DNA from: Telopea speciosissima
Lineage: Eukaryota; Streptophyta; Magnoliopsida; Proteales; Proteaceae
DNA: 64,000 bases
Assembly: GCF_018873765.1 (NCBI RefSeq)
Contig: NC_057918.1
Location: 7,882,862 to 7,946,861 of the forward strand
Reading direction: 5' to 3'
Shown here: piece after piece, positions 11,300 to 26,320 of the stretch
How positions within the stretch are numbered: position 1 is the first letter of the stretch
Layout of the letters: each line of letters begins with the position of its first letter
Notes under the pieces: model-generated
Told to the model about the DNA's origin: nothing
Seen by the model: the letters and a program-made list of their open reading frames with translations, nothing else
The model's database searches: none
Made by a program: the position numbers and the translations under genes

Positions 11300-13930
11300 C
11301 TTCACAAACCTGTAAAAACTAAATGTCGAAGAAGAAACGATAGGCACGGACTCTTCTTGTTCGCTCATCCTGCATGTCACAACATTAGAATCTTACATAG
11401 AATACCCAAATGCTGTAAAGAATTACAGAGAAGAAGTTGAATAATATCATGTAACAACTACATCTCGGCTGTGCAGAGTGCAGACGCGGATGGATCATCA
11501 AGTGCTAAAAAGCAAAATCTGTAAAGAATCTCTCCATATCTAACCACCAAAATAAAAGAAGATGGAATCACAGTTCTGTTCTTTTTCATCGGAAACCCAA
11601 AAAACCTTTATGTGATACGTTATCATTCTAGTTGAGAAAATAAAAATATCGCCATTCTCGTGTAGCAAGAGAAGAAATAGAAAACTCCTCCACGTAGAGA
11701 GCTGGGAATTGCTCAGGCCATGATGAATCGTCTCTGAGAAACTTTCTCAGAAAAAAAATTGGTGATTTTACTTTTTAGAGTCTTATGGTTGCAGAAGAAG
11801 TGAAAGAGAAGAAAGAAAGGGCACAAAGAGAGAGAGACGTAATTTCTGGTGCACTGAAAGCTTCTTTGTTCATTTGATTGTTTCCCTTGGAAGCTGAGCG
11901 CTCTCCCTCTCTCTCTTTCTCTCTCTTTCGTACGTCCGGATATTTACGATCGAGACTGCTACAGTACTACGGAACCACTGCGCGGAAAGGCACTTCTCAG
12001 ACCTCATAATTTCGGGAATACCACTTTGTCTGGTCCTTCGGTTACAACTTTACGAGGGAAAAACAGCTACGGGAGCGTGGTCTACGCCAGAGCTCCCTTA
12101 TCTCTCTCTCCTTCAATGTAGCATCAATGCGGCGGCTAATGAGAGAGCATACAATGGAATTAAAAGGATTTAGATTTTTTATTTTATAGGGATAGGATGG
12201 TACTTTCAAATACTCATGTCAATCCATGTCATACTTCTAAACACAAAACAAACAAATAATAAATGATTAAAATAAATCTACTAACCATATTTCAAGTCCA
12301 TAGGTAAGAAACTAGCAGTGAAAAATAAAAGACCATGAAAATGCCGTATGCAATATGGATGAAGAACACTGTATTTCTTTTCTCTTTTTTCAAAATGCAC
12401 TCTTCAATTCAAATTAAGAAAACTGTAATTGTGATGAGTTGAGGGGACCTAGTTCTCTTTATATAAAGGTTTCTTGTAGAATCTCACTCATCATAGTCCT
12501 AATAGGAACCAGTCTGACCCACACTAAGTCAGTCCATATCATTCTTTTACAACAACTCAATAACCTTCTTTTATTAGACTAATAATATAATTAATCGGAG
12601 TTTAGGAGACTTAATATTAATCCACAATTAGATAGAATATTAATCCTAATTTAAATAGGATTCTAACATATCTAACATAATTTATGTTAGATTTCCATAT
12701 CATTGGATATTATTCGAAATAAATGCTAACCTCACTCCCGTGCAACCGTCCGATCGAAACACCCTCACTAACCGTCTTATCGTGTTCCGACTTCCGAGGG
12801 TAAACAAAATTAAAAGACTAAATGAGAGAAGTGGGAAGGGGTAGTTTCGTCAAACAAGGAAAGAAAAATAACGGCAGGGCAGTAATTGATGCGGTGGCAG
12901 TGAGGCAGTAGGTTAATAGTGGGGAGAGAACGGGGGTAATTTAGGAATTTTAGAGGGGGAGATGAAATTGCTGACAGTTGCGGGCGGGGGAGTTGGCAGA
13001 GGGAAGTGGGACCCGTGAGTAACATGAGCTATCAGTGGTAGTGTCGGACGGCCGTATGGTGCTTTCCGTATACGGTCCACTCTTCCAAAAGCTGCTTCTC
13101 AGAGAATCTCTCTGACTTCATATTCAATTATATAAAATGAGTAAACCTCATCAGAAAATATTCATAATTTATGGTACATTATAAGATTCTTTTGTTGATC
13201 ACCACCAACGAACTAGTTTTCAGAAAATATTTTCAATCTCATAACAATACCAAAAAAAATGGAGCATTTTTAAAACCAGCCTGTTTGTAACCTCGATGGT
13301 GTGTCAATCATACATGTGGAAAATTGTTCAAGAATTGGTATTGCTCATAGTTGAATTGGTATCGGATCGGTTGTATCAGTTAGTATTGGCCAACATAGAT
13401 ACCGATACCTGGTTGAAACCAAATCATTGATATGATATAGATAAAGGGTAAAATGGTTAAAATATGGTACAATATCAATATCTTTGATGGCAAAACCATC
13501 CAATTTATGACATAAAAGGGTGTGTGGCAATGCTATGCAAAGCAGAGCTTCAACCAATATTTTTTTTTATTGTGTGAAAATTATCAAGACGTAGATTCTT
13601 TTGATTGTACATTTACTTGTGCCATACGACGGGGTGATGTAGCAATTCTAACCATTAGATAGATTAGACATAGTTTGAATAATCGCTTGAAAATTGACAT
13701 GTGAACAAAGAATCTTGGGGTCTATTTATCTACAAAATCTAAATCACATCGTCCCCATTTGTCATGTCACAAGGCATATTGCCTCCTCCCCCACAATAAT
13801 GGTGGACCAGCGATTCTGCAAAATTCTATGAAGTAACTTGACCAAAGTGGTTTTTGGTGGATTCTTTCATTCATGTGATTTGTGTTAGCCCGACCCTCAC
13901 GATTCACCTCTTCCTTCCATTTTTAAGATT
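11300..13930. other. Upstream region of the kinase and intergenic DNA
   Basis: The first 600 bases probably hold the kinase leader; an acceptor-like TTTTTACAG ends near 11310 on the minus strand, and CT-rich tracts near 11900-11930 look like a promoter. From 12170 to 12720 the DNA is very AT-rich with no motifs I can assign. From 12810 to 13080 it is GC-richer but has no credible gene. Confidence 0.45.
13345..13485. repeat. Dispersed ATCGGATCGG-type repeat, copy 1
   Basis: The segment with TCGGATCGGTTG, ATACCGATACC and GATATAGATAAAGGGTAAAA aligns loosely with 21020-21150 (ATACCATATC, GATACGGACAAAGG). Short pieces of the same type occur near 22165-22185. It has no coding capacity and its class is unknown to me. 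Confidence 0.45.
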
Positions 13931-13974
13931 TGTCTGCATCTTCTTCACTCTCCAACAAACACCAATGTCAGCTG

Positions 13975-14983
13975 TGTGGAAGGCAAGCCCTGCCCAGTAT
14001 ACATTTAGTGATTCATTTAGTTGCACTTGCTTGTAAAATGGTTGGTGGTGGTAGTGATGGCTCATTAGATCTGTGTTCAAGGGTTTGCCTTGTTGATGAA
14101 GATGAAAACATCATCTTCCATTCTTATGTCAAACCCCAAAATCTGGTCACAAACTATCGGTAACATAGATCAGTCAATATAAATGAGATTTTTAGATTTT
14201 TTCTTCCTCATTATACCATCTGAAAAATGCATTTTCAGATATGAAACAACCGGTGTAAGACCAGAATACTTAAGGGATGCAATGCCGAAAAAGCAAGTGC
14301 AGAGGAAGATTGAGGATTTCTTGTGGAATGGAGAACCAATATGGACAATCCATTCCAGAAGAGGAAGAGCAAGGATTCCTGTAGGTCATGGTTTGGATCA
14401 TGACCTAGAATGTTTAGAAATGGAGTATCCAACATATATGATCAGGTATGTTCCTTACAAGAAGGTTACTTACATGAAAAGCTCATGTTAAAGGGGGGAA
14501 AAAACACACATCTCAATGTGGTGGATGATCATATGGCCCAGGGACACAGCCAAATACCCTCCCTTGATGAAAACAAGCAAGCTCAGCAATTCATTCACTC
14601 AAGTATCTAACACAAGCCTATTTTGGGTAAGTAACATAACTAACCCATATATTTTGCACAATAACTTCAATTCTACATAGCAAGAGCAAGAGAATACTTG
14701 ATAAAGCTTTTGTTTTTGTTCAAACAGGTATGAGATCCAGATAGGGATACAAGACCCCTATGAGGATTGTGTAGCCACAATGAGGCTTTACATGAGAATG
14801 AGGTCTCAAATTCATCCCATGGAGGACTACCCACTGGCTACTGATGCAACGAATCGTAACAACTTTGCACTTTTGAGACAGAATGAACTCGAAAGATTGA
14901 CACCGGATGCAATGCTGGTGATCTCAAGGTCTGACTACCCTTGCTGGTGCTTAGACTGTGCAGGGAGAGTGCCAGAACCATGA
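13975..14983 (+). pseudogene. REX4-like DEDD 3'-5' exonuclease relic
   Basis: Exon pieces at about 13975-14159, 14239-14445, 14542-14626 and 14728-14983 have matching splice sites and code for pieces of the plant REX4/small-RNA-degrading nuclease family. Readable motifs include GSDGSLDLCSRVCLVDEDEN, DTAKYPPLMKTSKLSNS, GIQDPYEDC and SRSDYPCWCLD. The first active-site motif is VALACKMVG where the family has VALDCEMVG, so both acidic metal ligands of the DxE motif are lost. The second motif reads VGHGLDHDL in place of VGHDLDHDL. In the third exon a 4-base direct duplication (ATTC at 14589-14592 and 14593-14596) shifts the frame. The N-terminal zinc-finger part is unrecognisable. The introns are kept, so this is a duplicated gene that decayed and not a retrocopy. 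Confidence 0.85.
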
Positions 14984-16253
14984 ATTCACCTTACTCATAT
15001 ATGGAGACCTACTCTTGCTTATTACATGGCCAATAGGGATATCCATGTCAATAAATCTGTTGTTTGATATTAAGAACAATAAAACATGGAATCCAGTCCA
15101 TGTTGATTAGATAATAGGGATTTAATACTATCTGTTTGAATAGCTCTATTGTTGCAGTACTATTCTATATATATAAGTGATCAACATGAAACAGCTTCCA
15201 ACATCACAATCATAAGGATGACAATTATTTCTTCCAACAAGTTTAGAAATAAGAATGGCAAGGAATCCTATCACTTTGAAGATATATACAAAAAACAAGC
15301 CAAAAAGGCCAGACTTGGGCACCAGAGAAGAGTATGAAGGCTTTACAACATGAAAACCTAGTGGTCTCATTTTGACTTAATGGTGAACATGAGAACATTA
15401 TACATGAAGCTAGTTGAATGGGCTGAGTTCTATGCAAAAACAACGATCCCACATCGAATATGAGTAGCCCGATGTAAAAACTTATAAGGACTTGGACAGC
15501 CTCTCCTTCACTGGCTTTTAAAAGTGAATTCTACTTGAGTCCCATCAAGTATGATGGAAAAAATTCTTAAGGAAGATCTCAGTTCCCACATGTACTCCTG
15601 CGCGCCCGCATGGAGAGGGAATTGGGTTGGGGTCATACTCAAATGTGCCGATTCTACCTTAGCCTAGAAAAGGATGTGGTTCGATAATTAATACTCTTTT
15701 TTTTCTTTCCTATCCTAATCAATAACCAAGAACTGTTCAATAATATATTATGTTAGGTAATTATTTAATGACAAAATAATCTAATAATATAGTACCATAT
15801 ACAGTGATACAACTATCAACTGCCTTGATCACAATTGATCTATTATATGATGATACACTATTGATACCATTATTAGTTATTTTGAAATTATCATCATCAT
15901 ATTAATTTAAAATGATAATATTAATTATATTACGATAGGGACTATTTAAGGGACCAAGATGGCGGGAATCCTCTAACCATTACAAATTTTGGATCTTGAT
16001 TATCAGATTTCTTAAATAGTTTTAAGAACGTTTCCTTGGTTATTCTCCTATGTTGTATACTTTGCTTTCATCAACTGAACATAAATTTAATACCTAAACC
16101 AAACAAAAATACAAAAAAAGGTATTTCTGATACAAAATTTCAAGCACTTTACATATACAACAATCCTTAAGCCTCTTGATGTTTTAAGTGGTAGTAGATT
16201 CAGGTAGGAAGGATAATATGGTTAATTACATTGCTCAATATGGATTCATTTTG
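14984..16253. other. Intergenic region downstream of the exonuclease relic and AOR
   Basis: No gene is supported. At about 15440-15560 a segment with GATCCCACATCG resembles the LTR of small TRIM-type elements, but I could not find a partner repeat. The rest is AT-rich single-copy-looking DNA and includes the AOR 3' flank. Confidence 0.4.
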
Positions 16254-19875
<3,622 letters not shown>

Positions 19876-19904
19876 TCACTCGCTTATCTCGTCCCGCTTT
19901 ACAG

Positions 19905-19912
19905 CTCTTATA
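19905..19912 (-). promoter_or_regulatory. TATA box of AOR
   Basis: The minus strand reads TATAAGAG about 50 bases upstream of the AOR start codon. This implies a very short leader. Confidence 0.5.
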
Positions 19913-20507
19913 CGAGTACGAGAAAGTGTGACAGTTGGCTACATATCACGGTCAATCTCTGTGCCCATGTTAGTCGATATTGTGTTACACACTTGCACTA
20001 ATCCGGATTACGTACAGTTACTGCAGACCGTTGATTTGGCCCGAGCTGGACTGGGCAATCGATGAATTATACATAAATTTGATCTCTCCTCCTTCACCAT
20101 GTGGATCACCAAGATATAAAGAGTATGAGATGCTGTTAATCTACATTCTTAGGGGAAAATTTACCAAAAAAAACTTAGGGGAAAGGTTTTCCACAGTCAT
20201 TGTACCGTGATAAAGCATTTTTTCACATGGATTTGTTTTTTTCTTTCTCTCTTCTTTCCTGACCATGTAGGTCTCATGTGGATGATATCATTTTCATGTC
20301 ATCATTAATGTAACATGAGGGGAAACACTAACAATGTGGGAAACCCTCTCCCATATTTTTATGTAACTTTACATATATGATGTATATCAGTATATAAGAA
20401 GGTATTTGATGCTGCCAATGTGGGGGAATCTCCCACGCTACGGAGCAGCTACATGGTCAAGGAGGAGAGAGAATCAGGAATGTAAAGGATTCAATGCCAA
20501 AGGGATT

Positions 20508-20882
20508 TTGGGATCCGGCTCCTCTCCTTAAAGTGTGCCTACCCAATAAGCATCTGACAACTGGGCTGGCTGGCACACATCCTTGAGCATGCATTAGGAT
20601 ATGTGCCAAACAGCCCAGCCATCGGATGCCTAATTGGGCACTCATTGGACAGATGCTTCCAAGGAGAGGGGCCCAATGCAATCTTTTGTGCATCGGGCTC
20701 CTCTCCAACAAGAGCCTTGACTAATGAATACCCAATGAGGCATCCAACAGATGGGCTGCTGGAAGTACACCGGGATGTGTGCTTCTATTGAGGCCGGGCA
20801 TGCATCTTGCCAATCCAACCATTAGATGCCTCACTAAACATTCTCTACGCAATGGGCTCGTTGGAGAGGAGACGGATCCATC
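20508..20882. mobile_element. Compound foldback element
   Basis: The ends are inverted: GGATCCGGCTCCTCTCC at the left, and the right end complements to GGATCCGTCTCCTCTCC. A second pair of the same GGCTCCTCTCC motif lies in the middle (about 20640-20715). The two halves share blocks such as GATGCCT and CCCAATG. It looks like one foldback element duplicated or nested in another of the same family. Confidence 0.65.
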
Positions 20883-21019
20883 TTTTGCCCTATGTATATA
20901 TTTACAAGCAAGACTATTACAATGAGGATGTGAAGAAGTTATGGATTTTAAGCTTCGAAATGTATATAGATCATTTATTTTTTAATTAATTCTCCCGAAT
21001 CATGGTTGGTTTAAGTAAT

Positions 21020-21150
21020 TGCAATCGATCGGTAACAATACCTAACTGATACCATATCAGTGTGACGATACGGACAAAGGTTAAAGTGGTTCAAAATCAA
21101 TTTTTCAAAGAAAGATAAAGAGTAAAACAGTTCGATCGCCCGTATCGACA
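21020..21150. repeat. Dispersed ATCGGATCGG-type repeat, copy 2
   Basis: It aligns loosely with 13366-13480 (ATACC, GATAC, ACAAAGG, TTAAAGTGG blocks in the same order). Class unknown. Confidence 0.4.
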
Positions 21151-21648
21151 TCAACCATTTATTAATAATGTGCTCCGAATCCATGGATTTGCTTTCCCTT
21201 AAATTTAAAATGCCTTCTGGTCATTTTGAGGACACTAGACATTCTAATCCTAATTAAATAGTGAATTTGAGGATGAAGTGAGAGATATAGAGATCATAAA
21301 TGCATGGATTAAGCTAGAAAGGCATGCTCTTGATTAGTCCACCATGAAAAACATGAACAGTAAGGAATGTAAAAAGTTAATAATCCCAAAACCATATAAG
21401 AAAATATATATCACTCATTCCTCCCAAGGGGCATTAGAATAAAAGTGTACATCAAATTTGAGGGGAAGCAAAGTATTTACAGACAAACACATTATCATTC
21501 ATTAAAATTCGAATACCTCTCTTTCTCTGAAAATTCTCTTGTAGCTTCAGCAATTGGGGTTTTCTTCTATTTCAACTTTATTAGATCTATAGAAAAGAGA
21601 TATATAAAGTTTATAGATAAGGAGGGGAAGAGAAGGAGGAGAGAAGGG

Positions 21649-24390
21649 TCAGGTAAAATTGCGGGTGCAGAGATGGTATCCAGAGATGAGGGAACTGATG
21701 GCAAAAGAGCAAAAGGCAAGGAAGGACATAGCAATGGAAGCACTGGCCATTGTTGTGAACTCGTCCTTCCCCCAGTTTGATACCCAATCGTCCACCCTGG
21801 TAGCCGCCGATGACGATGCCGATATCAACAGATAAGTCATCATCTGCATATACATATATATACATTGTTCAAAATCAAAATTCACAGTTAGTCTTTACTC
21901 TCTCACACCAACAACATTACTGTGTTAATTGTTTAAGTCATCCATAACTAACTATATATGAGTCAGTCCTAGACAAACATTTGAATGGGCCGGGCCAGGG
22001 GCCACAACAGTTTTGTTAGAAATGAGCTCATGATCAAGCCCAGGTATACCATAAGGCCAGGCCTACTTCCCAGCTTAATAGGTGCTCTTAACTTGCTTCT
22101 CCCTTCATCAGTTCATCTGGTTGGGAATGTGGGATTAACCCTGTAGCCAGGGTTTCAAGAATCGATTTCGTATCGGATCGGCTCATGTGTTAAGTCATCC
22201 ATACTTCTACATGTGTTTTTATCTTTTATTTATTTTCAAGAAATAAAAGAAAATAATAATAAATAAAATCAAATGTGTTAAAAGTATTTTGCTACACCTC
22301 ATATGAATATAGAGATTTTTTTGGGAAAAAGAAAACTGCTTGGTCACGTGGTTCCTATGTTCAATCACAGGAACAGGTGAAATGATTGTTCAATTCCTTA
22401 TGAAATAAAAAATCCCATCCAAACAGATGCTCCTATAAAGACTCTCATTGGCCCTGTGTTGATGCAAGGGCTACATGACCACCAAGCAGTGATCTATTAT
22501 TATTATTATTATTAGGATCACAATCAGACAGTGTGGCCCCTACATCAGCATGGGGCCAATGAAAATACACGTTGCGGCTCCGGCAAGGGTTAGATTAATC
22601 ATTTCATGGGGGGTGGGGAAAATATTTCGCTGCTACCTGGGCTTAAGCCAAATAAATGGAATAATCCACTTCCATTTTGGATAATACCATCTTAGTTTTT
22701 TGTATTTTAAAAACTACCCTTTTAGATTCCATTTATTTGGTTCTGAACCGGGTAGAAACTACATCAACACAGATTTTCTACGACACGCTGCCCTGTCCTG
22801 CACAGACACAGGGCCGTGCACAATAACCACCTTACCCCCACTCGGGCAAACTGCTCGCGCAGAAATAAGATGGTCAATACGCACTGCCTTGTATCTGCGC
22901 AACATGGCAGGACGGGCAGCCGGCGCCATAGAACATCTAGATTCCTGCAACCCGGATAACAGAAAAGCTTCATCCATGGAGTGGGGCCACGTGTTTTGGA
23001 GGAGCGCCCACCCAACCTGGCAACCTTCCTTTTTTCCCTAAAATAATTTTGGAAAAAGTTTTCCTTTACTCAAGTAAGAAGAGTGAGTGTCATCGTCACC
23101 AAACGCTAGATCCTAAGGACGAAGAGATTCTCTCTTCACGATGGGTCAAGAGAATTCGAACGGTTACCGCACAACCTCTGAATACTTGACACATGTTTTT
23201 ATTTTGCTTCCAAAAATATCCCTCAAGATACTAAAAATGGCACAAAGAGAAGAACAAGAAGGAGGGAAATCGAAGACGAGAAGAACTTGCCTGATCAAGG
23301 GAAAAGTCCAAGTGGAAACGGAGGGGATGATGGATGATATGCTTTGCCGTGATAAGATGATACGCCATATCGTACGCCTGAAATCCAGCGTATACAAACC
23401 CTATGATATTCACTGATATACAGTACCTGCCAGATACAAAAAGAGTTCTTCAAAATTAACCAAAAACCGAAACCCTTATTCCAAAATTGGATCTTTTTCT
23501 TGAAGAATTGGAAATTTGATAAAAATTGAAGTAGAATAAAACTGATTACTGGACTAAGACTGACTGACTCACCTGTATTCTTTGTAACGATCGAAGGAAT
23601 CACCGGCCCAGCCCTTCGTCTTATCGGCGCCCATGACGGAAAAGGAAATCAAGCAGAAGACCACCTCACATACCCTAATCGCCAAAGCCGACCGCTTCAC
23701 TGCCCCTTCTCTTCTCGTCTTCTTCAGAATCGACGATACCGCTTTGGATCTTCGATCTCCTCTCTCCCCTACTCCATCTTCTCCCACATGCCCATGTCCA
23801 GTCCCGAAACCGTCTACTCCTCCACCACCACCACCAGGATCCACCTTGGTCACCACCGCCATCTCCTCCCTCATCGACCTATTCACCACCACAACCGGCG
23901 ATCCCGGCTTCACCCCCACGTTCCGTTGCTGTGGCTGTGGTTGTGGTTGTGGTTGTGGCTGCGATTGGGCCTCCGGCGGCGGTAATTCCTTTGCAGATAG
24001 TAAGGGATAGGACCCATGGTCATGGGAATATCGATCGGCGGGCACGATCGCCTTGGATAGAGAAAGAGGGGGAGGAGAAGAAGACTTCTCCCGTTGGTTA
24101 TTCTGTGCCGGACTCTCATGAACAGAACGGTAGGATAGAGGAGGAGGACGAGAAGGAGACTTCTCCCGTTGATTATTCTCTGCTGGGCTCTCATGAGCAG
24201 AAACGTAAGATGGAGGAGGACGAGGAGGACGAAGAGAAGGAGGAGGAGATTTCTCTTGTTGATGATTCTCTACTGGGCTCTCAGGAGCAGAACTGTAGTC
24301 CTCTTCTTCTAGATGTGAGCGGAGAGTCGATGAATTCATCTTCGTCTCTATACCTTTTGGATTTGGTTTCGCTGCCATTCCTTCTTTCAT
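21649..24390 (-). CDS. CASPL4A: CASP-like protein, subfamily 4A
   Basis: The three exons are 24390-23573, 23426-23291 and 21843-21649, giving 382 residues. The first 230 or so residues are a Pro/Ser/Gln-rich cytosolic tail containing three degenerate repeats of ESPxxNxQxEKS and an alternating QP tract. The MARVEL-type four-helix core follows: ALAIRVCEVVFCLISFSVMG (helix 1, with the conserved Arg), VNIIGFVYAGFQAYDMAYHL (helix 2), MMTYLLISASSSAATRVDDW (helix 3, with Asp), and SIAMSFLAFCSFAISSLISG (helix 4). Relatives are plasma-membrane proteins, some of which form membrane scaffolds. Intron 2 uses a GC donor (CAG/GCAAGT at 23290-23285), and only that site gives the conserved DQ/MMTYLLI junction. 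An in-frame stop lies directly before the ATG at 24390; the Met at 24378 is an alternative start. Confidence 0.93.
22446..22562. mobile_element. Foldback MITE, family FB2, in CASPL4A intron 2
   Basis: The left arm reads CATTGGCCCTGTGTTGATG and the right arm complements to CATTGGCCCCATGCTGATG. The centre holds a TTA trinucleotide microsatellite (about 22497-22515). The flank with AAATAAAAAATCCCATCC recurs at 48391-48440 in a related form, which marks a second partial copy. Confidence 0.6.
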
Positions 24391-24884
24391 TTAAATTCCT
24401 CCAGTAAAAGCTTCTCTGTAACCCTTTCTCTCTCTCTCTCTCTCAAGAGTCTTAACTCTTAAGTGTAGTCGAAAAGCTAAGGTCTTCTCTCTTCTTCTTA
24501 CGAACTCACAAGGAAAAAGAATCCCCTAAAAGCCCTATTGGCTAAGGAGTGGTCCTGTAGAGATGAAAACGCTGAAACTCAGATAGACACGCAGGGTTGC
24601 TTACTTGCCTCCCAAAAAGATTCTGTCCTCTTTCTCAGTTTCTCATCTCTGTTTTATGTGTTTTTTGTTTGAGACTAATTAGTGTAGAAAAGTGACACAA
24701 GGGTAGGGCCGGCAATCCAACCAAAAGGATTCTGGCCGGCACCCTGCCCGGACTGTGCAGCACGGACACTGTGAGACGTAAAAAGACCATTTCACCCCTA
24801 TCCGAACAACAAAGTCTTCTTGAAAGGAGGACAGGTCAGAGAGGTTTCTTTTTTATGTAACTGAAGGTGAGTCATGAGGGAAAA

Positions 24885-25050
24885 TTATCACCTCCAGTTT
24901 GTTGACCGGCCCAGTTCCCAAGTTCCTCTAATAGGGGAATGGTGGACCCCACCCAGGCAGGGTGTTTGGGCATGGGTAGAGAGGTCATTTCAGCCCCCAT
25001 TTGTTAGAGGAACTGGAGAACTGGGCCGGTCAGCAAACTGGAGGTGATAA
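24885..25050. mobile_element. Foldback MITE, family FB1, copy 3 (best preserved)
   Basis: The arms pair over about 47 bases with only a few mismatches, starting TTATCACCTCCAGTTTG and ending CAAACTGGAGGTGATAA. The centre includes GGACCCCACCCAGGCAG. The element is 166 bp and non-coding. The outer TTA/TAA could be a 3-bp target site as in PIF/Harbinger MITEs, but it is also part of the inverted repeat, so the superfamily is unresolved. Confidence 0.75.
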
Positions 25051-26056
25051 AGATGAGTGGGGCTATCGTTTTTGTAATGTGGAAGAAAGGATGAGTTTTT
25101 AATCCATCTCATATGTGTGGTCCATTACAAGTATTAAATTTCTCCTTTTTGTGTTGTTTTCTTTTTTGGATGTTCATGTCCTTTGTATTCAATTATTCAT
25201 TATTCATACCAAAAAAAAAAGTTATTCATTATTGAGCAACAAGAAAAAAAGTTATTCTTTACTGCAAATCTTTTGTTTTTTTAATGATTAAGGAAAGTAA
25301 AATTAGATCAAACATCATAAATTAAAGTTTGCATTAAGGTTCCTTACCTAGCAAGGATTTTAAACTTGGAATCATTCATCCTCAAATCTGAAAACCAATT
25401 ATCTAGCCTCAAAAAATCCCTAGAATCGGCCATTTCGAAATGTCTAGAATCATGATTGATCATAGTCAATTTCGATCCAAATCAGCCTATTTTATCAATC
25501 TGATCCGAATTTTGAAATAGTACAATCAAGGTGATTCATTGTTTCTTGGTTTCAGCGTTCCTAACAAGCTCATGTTTGAACCCTACAAATGCCGTGTCAT
25601 GTTTTCATAGTTTTATGAGAGAGGGATCTATATGCTACCTTATTATATTATTGGCATTTGATACGCCATTGAGGGAATCATCACTTTCGATGTGTTTCAG
25701 AGCATGAGAAGACGTATATATAAGGATCACATAACGATCTTTTTTTCCTCTAATTTTATGTACCTAAATTGTTTCAAAAGAGTACTGGTATCTAATAACA
25801 AGGGAGACTAACAAGATAGTTGACTCTCTCACTAGGAAAGCTCTGTCAATTACACGTACGACAGTTTAATAGCATAATTCCATTTTATGGTTCTTAGAGA
25901 TTTATAACTCTAACATTATGTGTTCTTCACGTTCTGATGAATAAAATTACTTTCTACCAAAAAAAACTCTAATGACAAGGGAAATAGCAAAGGTGCTCTT
26001 ATTTCACTAGTACAAGCTGGAAAAAAAAAAATTAATACATGTCTAATTTAAAAGGC

Positions 26057-26172
26057 ATACTTAGTGCACGCTGCTCCAGTACTACGGGGTCTATGGAAGG
26101 TTATACGGTACACAACCTTACCCTTGCTTTCACGGAGAAGCTATTTCTGCACTCAAACCCGTGATCTATACA
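26057..26172 (-). mobile_element. Au-type SINE copy 2 (fragment)
   Basis: Blocks TAGTGCACGCTGCTCC, CTACGGGGTCTATGG and CAACCTTACCCTTGC match the plus-strand complement of the Au SINE 3' half. The 5' part is missing. Confidence 0.65.
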
Positions 26173-26267
26173 TGTCTAATTTCTGTAGCAATATTGGACT
26201 TTTAGGCATTGAAAATCAATTCTTTTGGGGGCAAGGGAACTTAAAAAATACTTGTGAAAAATAATTC

Positions 26268-26268
<1 letters not shown>

Positions 26269-26309
<41 letters not shown>

Positions 26310-26320
26310 GGGTGGGGGGG
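26269..26320. repeat. Poly-T / G-rich low-complexity tract
   Basis: A run of about 40 thymines is followed by GGGGTGGGGGGGTGG. A similar poly-T plus G-rich tract occurs at 26399-26440. The two may be duplicate copies of one simple repeat. Confidence 0.7.

Larger units (their letters stand above)
19913..21648. other. Intergenic region between AOR and CASPL4A
   Basis: No gene is supported. It contains the compound foldback repeat at 20508-20882 and the dispersed repeat at 21020-21150. The rest is AT-rich and carries nothing I can identify. Confidence 0.5.

Noticed and set aside
23633-24407. Overlapping plus-strand frames, including a Cys/Gly- and a Trp/Leu-repeat protein
   Set aside because: They are antisense shadows of the QP and Pro-rich tail of the CASPL4A exon 1.
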